The notes beneath the pieces are model-generated. The model worked only from the letters and a program-made list of their open reading frames with translations. It was not told the origin of the DNA and made no database searches. The position numbers and the translations under genes are program-made. Positions 1 to 10,933 of a DNA stretch of 20,985 nt are shown here, piece after piece (the first letter of the stretch is position 1; each line of letters opens with the position of its first letter). This DNA is from Cladorrhinum sp. PSN259 (taxonomy: Eukaryota; Ascomycota; Sordariomycetes; Sordariales; Podosporaceae), in assembly GCA_033725935.1 (NCBI GenBank), contig MU867162.1, forward strand, positions 1-20,985. Direction: 5' to 3'.

Positions 1-31
1 ATATCCCCGTTTAAAAACAACCCCCAAACCA

Positions 32-37
32 CCCCCC

Positions 38-95
<58 letters not shown>
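32..95. repeat. Poly-C / poly-A compound homopolymer
   Basis: Twenty-seven C residues are followed directly by 37 A residues. The bases just before are also low-complexity A/C blocks. Nothing here looks coding; reading frames through it give only poly-glycine or poly-phenylalanine on the minus strand. It may be a real simple repeat or a sequencing or assembly artefact at a contig edge. Confidence 0.9.
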
Positions 96-97
<2 letters not shown>

Positions 98-1228
98 CAG
101 TACTGATACACACTCTCTCGCTTGAACGGAACAGACGTAATGACCTGTGATCTTCCCCCTTGTGATCGAGTGATGACTGGGATAAATCGGAAACAATCGG
201 CAGGATCGCTCCAGAGGTGGAAGCACGCGGGTCGTCCGCTCGGCATGGTTTTAGAGCGAAAGACCTCGGCTCTGGACCGGCAGATCGGAGCTCCATTGTC
301 ACTATTGTAACATTGCTTGGCCCGCAGGGTTGCCGTTCACGGGTGTTCTCCAGGTTTTTGGAGATAAAGAGGGTTGGTGTGGAGAAACAACGATATCGGC
401 GATAATGGGATTTGGGTGCCCCGTGCATTGTGGAAATTTTACTGGAATTTAGAGGATGTAATCAAGTCACTATCGATAGGAGGGCATGAGGTGGGTAAGA
501 TATTTGAGATAAGTACTCGATTGCATTATATTTAACTTACCGCCCGCCGTATTGACGGGAACGATGAATGACAGAATTTCACTTTCGTCTGAGTTTTTCC
601 TGCCATTGCCGGCTTTCACAAGGTTTATTTCCAGACAGGGTCTTGCTGGTGAGCAAAATGGCGGGGTGAGCTTGGTCCCGCAGCCGATGACCTCACAATC
701 CCGGCCGACATGACTGTGGCATTACGCCAAAGAAGGCGCGGCAGATGTCACATGCGAACATGAGCGACCGTTGTGTTTGCCAGTGAGAGCCCCACAAATC
801 AGGAGCATGCATGGCTTGCTGGACTGTTCTCGGCCAATGGCTGTTGGAGAATGGCCCGAAGGGGTCATAAAAAAATAACCCAGGGATTGGGAAAGGCAGG
901 TCCGGGCATGTTTTCAAGCTGTCGAACCACATGTTTATATAACTGGGCATGCTTTTGTTGTAGGTAATGGTTGACGCGTGCCGAGTATTTTTCGGGTATC
1001 AGACATTACCGAAAGGCAAAATAATACGATCCGTAATCTGATGTGTATGCATCCATCCGCATGCGGTTGCCCTTCCATGTCTCCAGGTCCTGTCCCCCAT
1101 GCCCGCTCTCCATCCATTTCTCCATTCTCCAACAGAAACGTGATACCACGGACGACGAAGAGGCGAGCATCTGGGATCCATTTTGGTGAGTCAGGTATGG
1201 GTAGTTAGTCGCCCTTAGAGCTAGGATG
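96..1228. other. Intergenic, no gene seen
   Basis: Only short overlapping frames (under 90 codons) occur on both strands, most without an ATG start, and none shows a recognisable domain. The stretch most likely holds distal regulatory DNA for the malate synthase gene downstream. I see no tRNA, transposon remnant or long repeat. Confidence 0.6.
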
Positions 1229-1274
1229 TTTTGAGGTTCGCGGGGAATCCGTCATCAGCTTTAAAGTTTAGATA

Positions 1275-1304
1275 TCCCCTCCCCCTCCCTCTCGCCCTTT
1301 CTTT
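1275..1304 (+). promoter_or_regulatory. Pyrimidine-rich tract upstream of malate synthase
   Basis: A C/T run interrupted by a single G lies about 250-280 bp before the malate synthase ATG. Pyrimidine tracts are common just upstream of transcription starts in filamentous ascomycetes, so this is a plausible core-promoter element. From about 1229 to 1556 the + strand has no ATG, which fits this being promoter and 5' leader. The transcription start itself cannot be read from sequence alone. Confidence 0.4.
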
Positions 1305-1342
1305 GACAATTCTCTCACACATTCTTGCCATTGTCTCATCCT

Positions 1343-1355
1343 CCCCACACCCCGC
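1343..1355 (-). promoter_or_regulatory. Two adjacent CreA-type sites (candidate carbon catabolite repression)
   Basis: CCCCAC (1343-1348) and CCCCGC (1350-1355) are reverse complements of GTGGGG and GCGGGG, both matching the CreA/Mig1 consensus SYGGRG. They are one base apart and about 200 bp before the malate synthase ATG. Glyoxylate-cycle genes are classically glucose-repressed, and paired CreA sites are typical of functional targets. The motif is short, so chance occurrence in C-rich DNA is possible. Confidence 0.35.
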
Positions 1356-1556
1356 TCATAAACTAACCGCGGCTCACTTCGGCACTCAATCTAGCATTTC
1401 TCCGTTCAATTGATTGACTCGGTGCGAAACTCTGTTTGGTCGTCCACCAGGATATACGAGCTTGTGGTATAATACAAGACAGATTGGTCGTCCCACTTCC
1501 TGACTGCTCAAGGTTCACAAAGCAATCTTGGAAGTCAAAATAGAAAACACTCAACC

Positions 1557-3310
1557 ATGGCCAGCAACGAGTCGATTCTGCAGGGCGTCAACGTCCTTGG
1601 CCCCGTGCAGGAGTCACAAAAGAAGATTCTCACGCCAGAAGCCCTTGCTTTTGTTGCCCTTCTACACCGCTCCTTCAATCCTACCCGCAAGGCTCTCCTC
1701 GAGCGCCGCAAGATTCGCCAGGCCGAGCTCGATAAAGGTGTCCTGCCTGATTTCCTCCCCGAGACCAAGCATATCCGTGAGAACCCCACATGGAAGGGTG
1801 CGCCTCCGGCTCCCGGCCTCGTCGACCGCCGTGTTGAGATCACGGGCCCCACCGACCGCAAGATGGTGGTCAATGCGTTGAATGCCGATGTGTGGACTTA
1901 TATGGCCGATTTCGAAGGTATGTCAAATCTGGAGATCTTGTAGATTCAGCTGGTGCGGTCGAAGATTGACCAATTCAAACAGATTCCAGTGCGCCAACAT
2001 GGGAGAACATGATCAATGGCCAGGTCAATCTCTACGACGCCAACCGGCGCCAGGTTGACTTCAAGATCGGAAACAAGGAGTACAAGCTCCGAACAGACAA
2101 GACTCTTCCCACCCTTATTGTAAGACCACGTGGCTGGCATCTTGAAGAGAAGCACGTCACCGTGGATGGCGAGCCCGTCAGCGGCTCCCTCTTCGACTTT
2201 GGTCTGTACTTCTTCCACAACGCCTTCGAGACCGTTAAGCGCGGTTGCGGCCCTTACTTCTACCTCCCCAAGATGGAGTCCCATCTCGAGGCCCGTCTGT
2301 GGAACGACGCTTTCAACCTCGCTCAAGACTACATCGGCATGCCCCGGGGCACCATCCGCGGCACTGTCCTCATCGAAACAATTCTCGCCGCTTTCGAGAT
2401 GGACGAGATCATCTACGAGCTTCGCGACCACAGCTCTGGCCTCAACTGCGGACGTTGGGATTACATTTTCAGTGTCATCAAGAAGTTCCGCCAAAACTCC
2501 AGCTTTGTCCTTCCTGACCGCAGCTGCGTGACTATGACTGTTCCTTTCATGGACGCCTACGTCAAGCTCCTCATCCAGACTTGCCACAAGCGTGGTGTCC
2601 ATGCCATGGGCGGTATGGCTGCCCAAATTCCCATCAAAGACGACCCCGCTGCGAACGACAAGGCAATAGAGGGCGTCCGCGCCGACAAGCTGCGCGAGGT
2701 TCGCGCAGGTCACGACGGCACCTGGGTTGCTCACCCTGCTTTGGCTTCGATTGCTACCGAGATCTTCAACAAGCACATGCCTACTCCCAACCAGCTCTTC
2801 ATCAGGCGCGAGGACGTCGTGATTGGCCAGAACGACTTGCTCAACATGAACGTCCCTGGCCAGATCACCGAGGAAGGCATCCGCAAGAACCTCAACATTG
2901 GTTTGGGCTACATGGAGGCTTGGATTCGCGGTGTTGGTTGTGTGCCCATCAACTATCTCATGGAGGATGCTGCCACTGCCGAGGTGTCACGGTCACAGCT
3001 TTGGCAGTGGGTGCGCCACGGCGTGACGACTGCTGAGGGCAAGCGCGTGGACAAGGGCTATGCTCTTAAGCTCCTCAAGGAGCAGGCTCAGGAGTTGGCA
3101 TCCAAGGCACCCAAGAACAACAAGTTTGGTCTGGCGGCGCAGTATTTCTCTGGACAGGTTACCGGAGAGGATTATGCCGACTTCTTAACCTCGTAAGTTC
3201 TCTATGATCTATGATAAGTAACGAACTGCAAGGCTAATTATTTGTGTTATAGGTTGCTGTATAATGAAATCACGAGCGCCGGAAGCCCCAAGCCTGCTTT
3301 CAAGTTGTAA
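1557..3310 (+). CDS. MLS1: Malate synthase, glyoxylate cycle (3 exons, 542 aa)
   Basis: Exons are 1557-1917, 1983-3192 and 3253-3310. The start ATG sits in a good fungal context (CAACCATGG). The enzyme condenses glyoxylate with acetyl-CoA to malate, allowing growth on acetate and fatty acids, usually in peroxisomes. The malate synthase signature lies at residues 268-283 (RDHSSGLNCGRWDYIF). The expected active-site residues are present: Arg168 in RPRGWH, Mg ligands Glu252 and Asp280 (spacing of 28, as in other family members), and catalytic Asp449 in NYLMEDAATAEVSR. Length is normal for the short (A-type) eukaryotic form. The spliced C-terminus reads PKPAFKL, a Lys-Leu ending that resembles PTS1 but has Phe at position -3. 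Identification is secure from the signature and full-length collinearity; peroxisomal targeting is inference. The symbol follows yeast; Aspergillus calls it acuE and Neurospora acu-9. Confidence 0.97.
1918..1982 (+). other. Intron 1 of malate synthase (65 bp)
   Basis: The donor is GTATGT and the acceptor AAACAG. Splicing joins GAA-G to AT-TCC and restores the conserved reading DFEDSSAPTWENMINGQVNL. A TTGAC branch-like site lies about 15 bp before the acceptor. Without splicing the frame stops at TAG just inside the intron. Confidence 0.93.
3193..3252 (+). other. Intron 2 of malate synthase (60 bp), just before the targeting exon
   Basis: The donor is GTAAGT and the acceptor TTATAG, with CTAAT as a likely branch point about 19 bp before the acceptor. 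Splicing completes a TCG serine codon and adds 18 residues ending in FKL. The unspliced message reads TCG-TAA, so the stop codon overlaps the donor itself. Retention would give a 524-residue enzyme without the PTS1-like tail. Confidence 0.88.
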
Positions 3311-5030
3311 GCTGGAAAACTTGCAGAGTGAGTGGGGTTTGAGAATGGGGATGGATAAGATTGTAATGTCTCGATATTCTGTGCGGTCGTCATATTTGCC
3401 ATTTTCCTTCGAGTCGATTCCCTTTTTTTGTATAATTTATGACACACAACCAAATGCATAAAGCAGCAAGTTTTTTTTTCTTTATTGAGCAGAAGAAGAG
3501 ACGGGGGTAGAGATAGGAAGAGAACAGTTAATTTAAAACGGAGTTGTTTTTCTATCTTTAAATCGTCCTGAGCGGAGAATACTGCAAGGTGACGGTATCT
3601 ATGAGGTGTTGATTTTTCCCTTGGTAGTATCTTATGTTATGCGGTAGTCCGGGCAACAAAGTCCCGCAGACTCCATAAAATATCGCGAGCAACCTTTATC
3701 ATAGCCACGTGTTTGGGAGTATCTTCGGAGTACGCGCAGAACCGGTATGTAAGTGTACTTGGGGGGCGATGTCGCCAATCGTCATGTCGTCCTTTGCCTT
3801 CCAACCTGCTATGTAGAGAATGCTGTGAATGTCAAGTAATAAAAAGAAAGACTTACGTGGGAGTCAAGGGTCACTTCAGTTGTACCCTGGACACGATACT
3901 ACTTCATTGTTTACTCTCTCAGCTGTTGAAGCTTTCTAGAAAGAAAGGTTTTTAGTCTCAGGGGACTGTTATTTCTTTGGGGGCGTCATTTAGATCTACT
4001 CACGGTCGGCTTGGAAGTAAATCACAATACGGGAGTGTAGAATGGCACGAGATATAGAAAAGGCCCTGGATGTTTAGTAAGGGGGTATCTGGTGCAGTAT
4101 ACAGGGCTGGTTGTATTTAACATCTCTCATAAGAAATGCTATGAAGAATGCCTGCAACTCTTTAACTCCAATTTACGCACACAATTCTTATTATTCTTTT
4201 CTACCTTTGTGTTCCTTCTGCTTTGGACATAGTTGTGATTTTATGCGCGTGTTCTTTCCTACAGCCCTGGTTCTGGTAGTTACCCCTATTGTTTATTTAC
4301 TTTTTTAAATGTTTAGAAGATCGTACCACAATACACAGCGTCTATCGACGACAAAAAAAGATCATGTGTTTGTGCTACGTAGGAAGGCTCCTTTCCCTCC
4401 CGGAACTTTTGGAGCAGAAAAACACTCAGAGCAACGGATCTCCGGTTAGACATGCATATTTTCCCTTGTCTTGCCACCCCGTAATGCCATCATGAAAGCA
4501 TGTTCGTTGCTGAGTCGGTTGTCTCTCGGTGATTTATGTCTCAACCCTGGTGCGACTTTTCGGTGTTGTCGGTTTACAACTTTTACGTATGCGACATGTC
4601 AGGGCCGAGGTCATGTTGTACTTTTATGTGGTGGAGTTGGTAGGAAAGAAACCCACAAATGTACATACATATCCACCCGCCATGAGACACACTTCACTAG
4701 CGTGTAGATGCGTCGGTCGCCTGCGCTGTTCCTGCTTTTATGGACGGAAGCTAAGAGCAGTGCTTCCTACCGGAGATTTCTCCTCAACAAGACGATCTCA
4801 AGGTAACGGAGTACAAGCCAGATGGATTTCCTGTCTCAAAGATGCAGGGACCCGAGCCTATCCTGGATTGTCGACGCAGATATACGGTGCCTGTGACGGA
4901 GGCTCCAGTGGGAATGGGGAGAATAAAGTTATCATAATTGTGCTCTTTCCATTGCTATCTAATTTATTTTTTTCGAGAATATCCATTTTGATGACCATGA
5001 ATGAGATAAAACATGCCATTTAGTTGACAC
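3311..5030. other. 3' flank of malate synthase and gene-free DNA
   Basis: The first 200 bp should hold the malate synthase 3' UTR; T-rich runs follow around 3421-3482. Beyond this the DNA is moderately AT-rich with short frames. The longest, 4529-5023 on +, starts with GTG rather than ATG and has no recognisable domain. An ATG-started 55-codon frame inside 4111-4308 ends in a hydrophobic stretch but has nothing else to support it. I call no gene here. Confidence 0.55.
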
Positions 5031-7020
5031 GTTGGCATGATGGGACGGATGCCTTCGATTAAATCGGCCTAACGCCACAGTAGGGAAAAAACTTAAGCGT
5101 CACGATGCAGGTAGTGGAGTCATCTCATGTACGAGGGAGGCAAAGCCGAAAGATTGGGCCCATGGTTCTAGACTCAAGGCTACCGCTAGTGGCAGGATCC
5201 TGAGTTAAGGTTATCGTGAGATCGATCATCATCCGCAGACGACGTAAGTGCACGAGCCTTTTGGTGATGTGTTGGTTCTCAGAAAGACTCCACCACTACT
5301 TCCAGGTTGAGGTTGAGTCTGAACGTTTTAGAACGTACCAGCAACTGTCCAATTGTGACTGCGACTTTCGATTTGTGTTCCAGTTTTGAGCAAAGAGCTA
5401 TCAGGTACCGACCATCTTCTCAACAGACTAAAACTGGAAGGGAAGGTTTGACACACAAGTGATAAGGGGGGCGAATTTGGCAGGTGAAAGACGATACGAA
5501 GAGTCCAACACAGTCCAACTCCCAAGCTTTGTGATGTCAGTTTTTGAGATTCCGATGTTTGACGATCCTGAGTGGAGAACTGTCCAATTTCGGAAGGTCT
5601 GAAAGAAGCCCACTGCCGTGGGCCCAGGAAATGGGGACGGGACAGGCCGGGATGGATGGATGGCTTTAATGCCGTTGGCCTTTGTGACAGCCTTGACCCG
5701 ATTCCTGGGACATGAGGCGTGAGAGGCTTCAACAAGATGGCTTCTACTAAACGGCAGGGTCCTCTACTGAAAGCGCCAAGTTCATCGGTTGGCTGCGCTC
5801 ATGTCGCTTTTCATGTCGAGTACGGAGGACGAAATATGCCTCAGTCAAAGCAATGTGCACTCCGTAGGTAAATGCATCAACCCCTGGTCCCAGCCCTGGC
5901 AGTCGCCCCGAGAAGCTGAGCAAATCCCCAACCCCCGATAACCTGCAGAGGAATATTGATACACCTATCCCCCTTTAGTCATGGGAATTTCGGTATTTGC
6001 CAGCCAAGAAGATCGCTGAAATTACCCCAGCACACCCGCTAAGCAAGGCTTGCCAAGACGAGACCCAGGAAACGCTGCGGGGGTGACTTCCCAGTGGAGT
6101 GCCCGTGCTCGCAGCCTTCCCGCGTGCTGGGTGCGCCCCTTGCCCCACCATCGAAGCAGAAGGGAAACGCCATCGGGACTTCCCCGCCATCTTCAAGACA
6201 GATCTAAAGAAAAAGTCTTGCGCCACGACTTCCAGGTTGGAGCCTCATTTTCAACGACAAGGACATAAGGTCGTAAACAATCATCGCCTTTCACCTGTGA
6301 CTGCACTGTGTGGTATTGACAAGCGATCATCATTTGAGATAAAAAAGAACTCCTAGTGTCCCAACCAGGTTTGAAAGCAGCTGAACCCTGGGCCCAGCTG
6401 AGAAACACAGGGGCCCGCAGGAAACACGACCCAGTGCCCCTATCTACCAAGCATGGCTCTCTCGTTGCTTACATTCCAGGTTCTCGTACCAAGATCACCT
6501 GCTGTTATAGAATTCCAGAAGTGATGGATAGTGAACCATAAAACGCAAGAAACATTTCGTTAATAAGCGTTTAAAACTCTAACTCCTCTCGCTTCAAAAT
6601 ATCATCAACATGGGTTCTCAGTTTTGAAGTATATAATTCATCATTGATCCGCCTCTAGCGCCCGCACGACAGGGTGGAGTTTTGATCATTAATTAACCAA
6701 ACAAGCTCGTCCTGGTCATGGCTGCCGTCGGCTTTATCCACATAGCGATCGACACAGGCTTGAGGGCAATTTGGAGCGGCCGTGGGCGTGACATTGTTTG
6801 ATGACAGACATTACACGTCCACTCCCACCGGCATAATTGTGATTTCTGAGGGCTAGCTAAAGAGGTGTGGGGGGTTCAGGTGGCATCTGCTGGTGATGAT
6901 TAACCTTCTTTGACACCATGCAGATGCGCTACCCGACAGTAGAGCTTCTGATTGACGGCACTATAGGAGCGTCTTCACCCTCAGAACGGACCTGACCTAC
7001 CATTTTCTTATCAACCATCA
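5031..7020. other. Intergenic, no gene seen
   Basis: Frames of up to 135 codons occur on the minus strand (5328-5735), but that one lacks an ATG and overlaps another frame. The 12-mer AACTGTCCAATT occurs twice (near 5342 and 5580), a minor internal repeat. No splice-consistent chain of coding-like exons, tRNA or transposon domain was found by eye. Confidence 0.5.
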
Positions 7021-9040
7021 TAGTTGCAGAGCCGAAACATGGAAATCTCGCCCTTTTGGGAGCGCGTTTCGTCCCAAGCAAGGCGCTGGGTAACACAAAA
7101 ACAAATGCAGTGTTACGGTCCCGGGGACGGGTCGATCACACGAGAAAACCGCGAGCACCTGCTCTTGGGGAACAATCGCCAAACCCAAATACACCTTTGG
7201 GTAACACTGGAATATTCTGCGATGGATGGTGGTCAGTTGTTTCGACAAGATATTGCCCACTCCCACCACCACCAATACCTTGAGAAGAATCAGATTGGTT
7301 GGTCATGGAAGTAGGCTCGTCAAAAATTTCCGAATGGAGGAAAGTGTCTTTTGGTTTCCCTCCCGCCCCAGGCCCCTTGTACTTTCAAGCATTGTTTTCC
7401 GTCGCAATTTAGCATCCATCCCTTCTGCTTCATTATTTTGGCATATTCCGCATGGGAATGTTGTTGGTGAACCTGATATGGATGTTAACTGCGCCAAACA
7501 AGCAGACAACGGTCCGTCGACTTCACTGCACTACCGATACACTAACCTCGAAATGTGCCGCAGCCATTTCATCTCCGTCTTACCCACTGCACAGTCTGGT
7601 ACACCCGTCATCAAAGAGAGGGGTGACCTTGATCCTGACACACGTCCCAGGACTCTGTTTAGCCCCTGCATTGTGGAAGGGGGACGGAGATCCAAAGAGA
7701 AATGTAACCATCCCGCTCCGCCCATTTTGAACAAAGACAAATCTTGCGTGCTCCTCCCCTTTCAACCGATCCCAGTCGGTAGTATCCTCTGAGCAAGCCG
7801 GAGACGTTGTGGGGAAATGGAAAGCTTGGTTTTTGCTTCTTCCCAACGACCTCTTCAGAGCCAATTCCCGCCAAGAGCGGCACGGTTCGGAAGCTGTGGA
7901 GCACACACTGTCGCCGATACACAGTGTGATTGTGATGGACCTGTTGCCTACAGACAAGCACACCGCAAAAAGGAGACGGGATGAATGATTTCAACCTGTT
8001 GAGTCTTTGAATGAAACTGCAGATTGCCAGATGCAACCACTCTGAGCATCTTGCAGTCAGACTAGTGGCTCCCAATACAACAAATTCCGGGACATGCTGC
8101 AATCCTACACTGCTGGGTCCTGAGCTGAAAGTTAAGTTCCAGGTTAAGTTAGTCATGCAGTAGGTATCTATGTATTTTTGAAAGTTGACAGTGACATCCG
8201 AGGGACTTTTGATTTCTCCTCACCTTCACCGTCAGTTCGTCAATGCGTGAGACGAGGTGGGGGGAGGTGACCACAGGAAATCATGCAAGCTACAATCGAG
8301 GGACTCTGCGAAAAATTTACCCAAACATGACATTAGTGAGTGCCGCGCATCAAGGAGGGCCTTCTCACACCGCGGAGCAGTGTCCGGTCAGATACTTACC
8401 AGGAGGGAAGTACATGGGGTAGTGGTGCGGAGGTGCATTGCAGTGGTTCTTCGTTCGGTTCCTCAATCAGATTGACGGGAGGCGCATGTGCCCCACACCT
8501 CCCTACGCACTGTGGGTCTCCAATTGCTGCATTCGTCCAGTCCCAGCGCCGGTGCCGCAAGGAAGGCAGCCTTTCCGCAAGTCTACATGTACGGAGTGCC
8601 AAATGCCAATGAGTGACTTGAGGCCAATATCAGCCTTAGACTGTAAAAATACATGTGTAGGTTCTCTTGTACGGCGAGACAAAACCGACAGGAGAAACCC
8701 AACGATTCTGCAAGAGTTTCGATGCTCGTCTCGTCCGACCGAAACCAGAATGACAGCACTGCGCAATAGATCTGTGAGTGGTCGAAAAAGAAAGAAAGGA
8801 AACAAAATTGAGGCCAAGAGGTCTGGCCTGGTCCAGAGACGGGACATGGGGACATAGGCACAAGCTGACCAGCGACAACCACAATGCTGGAAGACGCTAG
8901 ACCAAATCGAGGAGAGCATCTCGACAAGGATAGCTTGCCAAGCATACGATATGGACACCGGTGACCAGGGCCTGCCTTGGGATCGAGCAACGGAGGGTTT
9001 CCAACAAAGATAAATCCTCAATCACTCAAGAGCGACCCAA
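7021..9040. other. Intergenic with several overlapping unassigned frames
   Basis: An ATG-started 188-codon frame on + (7226-7792) overlaps an ATG-started 165-codon frame on - (7659-8156). A 172-codon minus frame (8503-9021) lacks an ATG. None has a recognisable motif, signal peptide or fungal-style third-position C bias, and frames on both strands cover the same DNA. I treat them as chance openings in near-balanced GC DNA, though a fast-evolving or non-coding transcript cannot be excluded. Confidence 0.45.
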
Positions 9041-10933
9041 ATGGGACGTGATTGATCGATTGATCTCCTCGGGAGGGAAAAATTAAGCCAATTAGAAATT
9101 TGAACTACTCTCAACTGCATTTGTGTATTCTCCCCTTGCTGCGCATCATTAGCCTCCCAGCATTCTACCTAGTGTACAGTATCTTTGGTCACAAGAAGAG
9201 AAACATCACGACTACAACGCCTTGGATTGTAGATAGCGCTCCTTGCAATCGCAGTTATAAGACTTCTATCATCGGTTTCTCGTTGTCAGATGACTTTAAT
9301 CACCTAACCGCCAGAATTACCGACATGAAGGCTGGCATGGTCAACAGTCAACTGATGATATTACGCAGTGGTGTGTATAAAATGTGTTTGATTGGGATGA
9401 AATGTTGACCAAACCCTTGTCAAATCGCATGCCCAGGCTAGGGGCATGCGGATGCATCCCGGAAAGCATTGTGCATGGGGTGGTGGGTGGGAACAAGAAC
9501 TATGGACGTGGGAGAGGCACAGACTTCTGTCAGCCGAAGTCTTCTTCCTTCGCCTACGCCGGAAGAATATTCGCGCAGCAAGATTTTGGCATGAGTCTCT
9601 CCCAACCGCAACTCAACTCGGCGGCGAAGACGTGAACCCTGGAATCCCTCGTGTTTTTGTCTTGCGCAGACCGGCATTCTGGAAGCAAGCTGAGGAAGGC
9701 TCGAGCTTCCCCTCACTGGAGTCCGGTCTCAGGAATGCGCAGGCTATGCCGGATTTGGACTTTGCTGCTTGCTCCTGACCATTTGGGTGTTGTTCCATGC
9801 TGTTGGGTAGAGGCACCCCCCTCGTGGGTTTCAAAGAATGTGGATACCTCAACTTGGAATCTCTCAGGTAAGTACACCAAGTACTTGCCCACCCACGCCC
9901 ACAACACCCGGCGCAAAAAAGAGAGCAGAAACAACCTGGAAGCCAGAGCCTTTCCCTCCACCCAGCATGCCACATCTCCCCACGCCTGCTCCGTGCAGAT
10001 TATCACTGATCCTTGTACACTAGGGTCGTAAGGGGACTGACTTCTGAGATGGAAAATGGGTGTTGTCAAAGCCTCAGGCAACTTCCGTAACGGCTACTAA
10101 TCATCTTGAAGGCGCTTTGCTCGACACACGTGCCTTCCTTTCTCGCCCAGTGGCCAGACCAGCCGGACCGCCGTCGTCACTGGCTACATAGCACCGAGAG
10201 CGAGAAATAGCCAGTATCACAGCCCTCCTTGCCGTGCCTCTTATTTGCAATTTCGAGCACGGCCTAAGCCAGTGTCCACCGCCAGTTCATGGTAAGGAAG
10301 CTCGCTGCCTGCCAGGATTGAGTAGAGGCCTAAAAGAGACAAGCACGCCCGGGCTCAGGGCTCAGGGCCATCGTGAAATGTATCGTGGTTTCCAATCTCA
10401 GCCAGCGCACACAAGCGCCACGTCTTGAGACATCCGATACGGCAACTTCCACTGCCATTCGGGTTGGGGAAGCGATCTAATTTCTATATCCCGCATCTAT
10501 TTCAACATCTGATACCACGCCAAGAGGCAAGACCGGACTTATATATCTCAGCTTTGACAAGCATCAACCGCTGCATCACTTTGGTCCATCGCATCTACAA
10601 AGCATTCCATACTGGGTAATTCTTCAAAAACGATCTCTGTCAGTAATCCCAGTAAAAAGGGTGTGGCGGCTCCCTCATCTCTGCATCTTGCAGAACCCAG
10701 TCGCTTGTCTTTCAGCCCACCCGCGCTAGACAGGCCCAGGTTGGCTTGATTCAAAGGACGCGCCGCACACCCCCGTTAAACAGCACAAAGCACGAGGCAC
10801 GAGTCCCCCAAGTCACCACCCCTCCACCCCCTCCCCCGGGCTCCAGGGCTCCAGGACTCCATCAGGGCTTCCCAAGTACCGGCCCGCCGTTCGTGCGCTC
10901 GCACCCGCTCGTGAGAGAGGTCTTGGACGGATG
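9041..10933. other. Intergenic, likely distal promoter of the zinc-finger gene
   Basis: A 16-bp tandem pair of GATTGATC lies at 9050-9065. Several frames of 100-126 codons overlap one another between 9446 and 10081 on both strands without domains. C-rich blocks at about 10815-10840 give G-runs on the minus strand. No gene is called. Long upstream regions are common for fungal transcription-factor genes, so regulatory use is plausible but unproven. Confidence 0.45.

Noticed and set aside
1231..1413. Small secreted protein with a signal-like hydrophobic segment
   Set aside because: The frame starts at TTG, not ATG, and lies in the pyrimidine-rich promoter of malate synthase; the hydrophobic run comes from C/T-rich DNA.
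1946..2776. 276-codon minus-strand frame antisense to malate synthase
   Set aside because: It lies opposite strongly conserved coding DNA; such antisense openings arise from the GC-rich third positions of the real gene.
2130..3036. Additional + frames of 90-151 codons inside malate synthase
   Set aside because: These are out-of-frame shadows of the conserved enzyme, with repetitive Ser/Arg-rich translations.
7226..7792. 188-codon ATG-started frame on +
   Set aside because: No domain, signal or codon bias, and overlapped by an open minus frame of similar length. Openings of this length are expected about once by chance in a window of this size.
7659..8156. 165-codon ATG-started frame on -
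   Set aside because: It is antisense to part of the 7226-7792 frame, with no recognisable motif and no flanking splice-linked exons.
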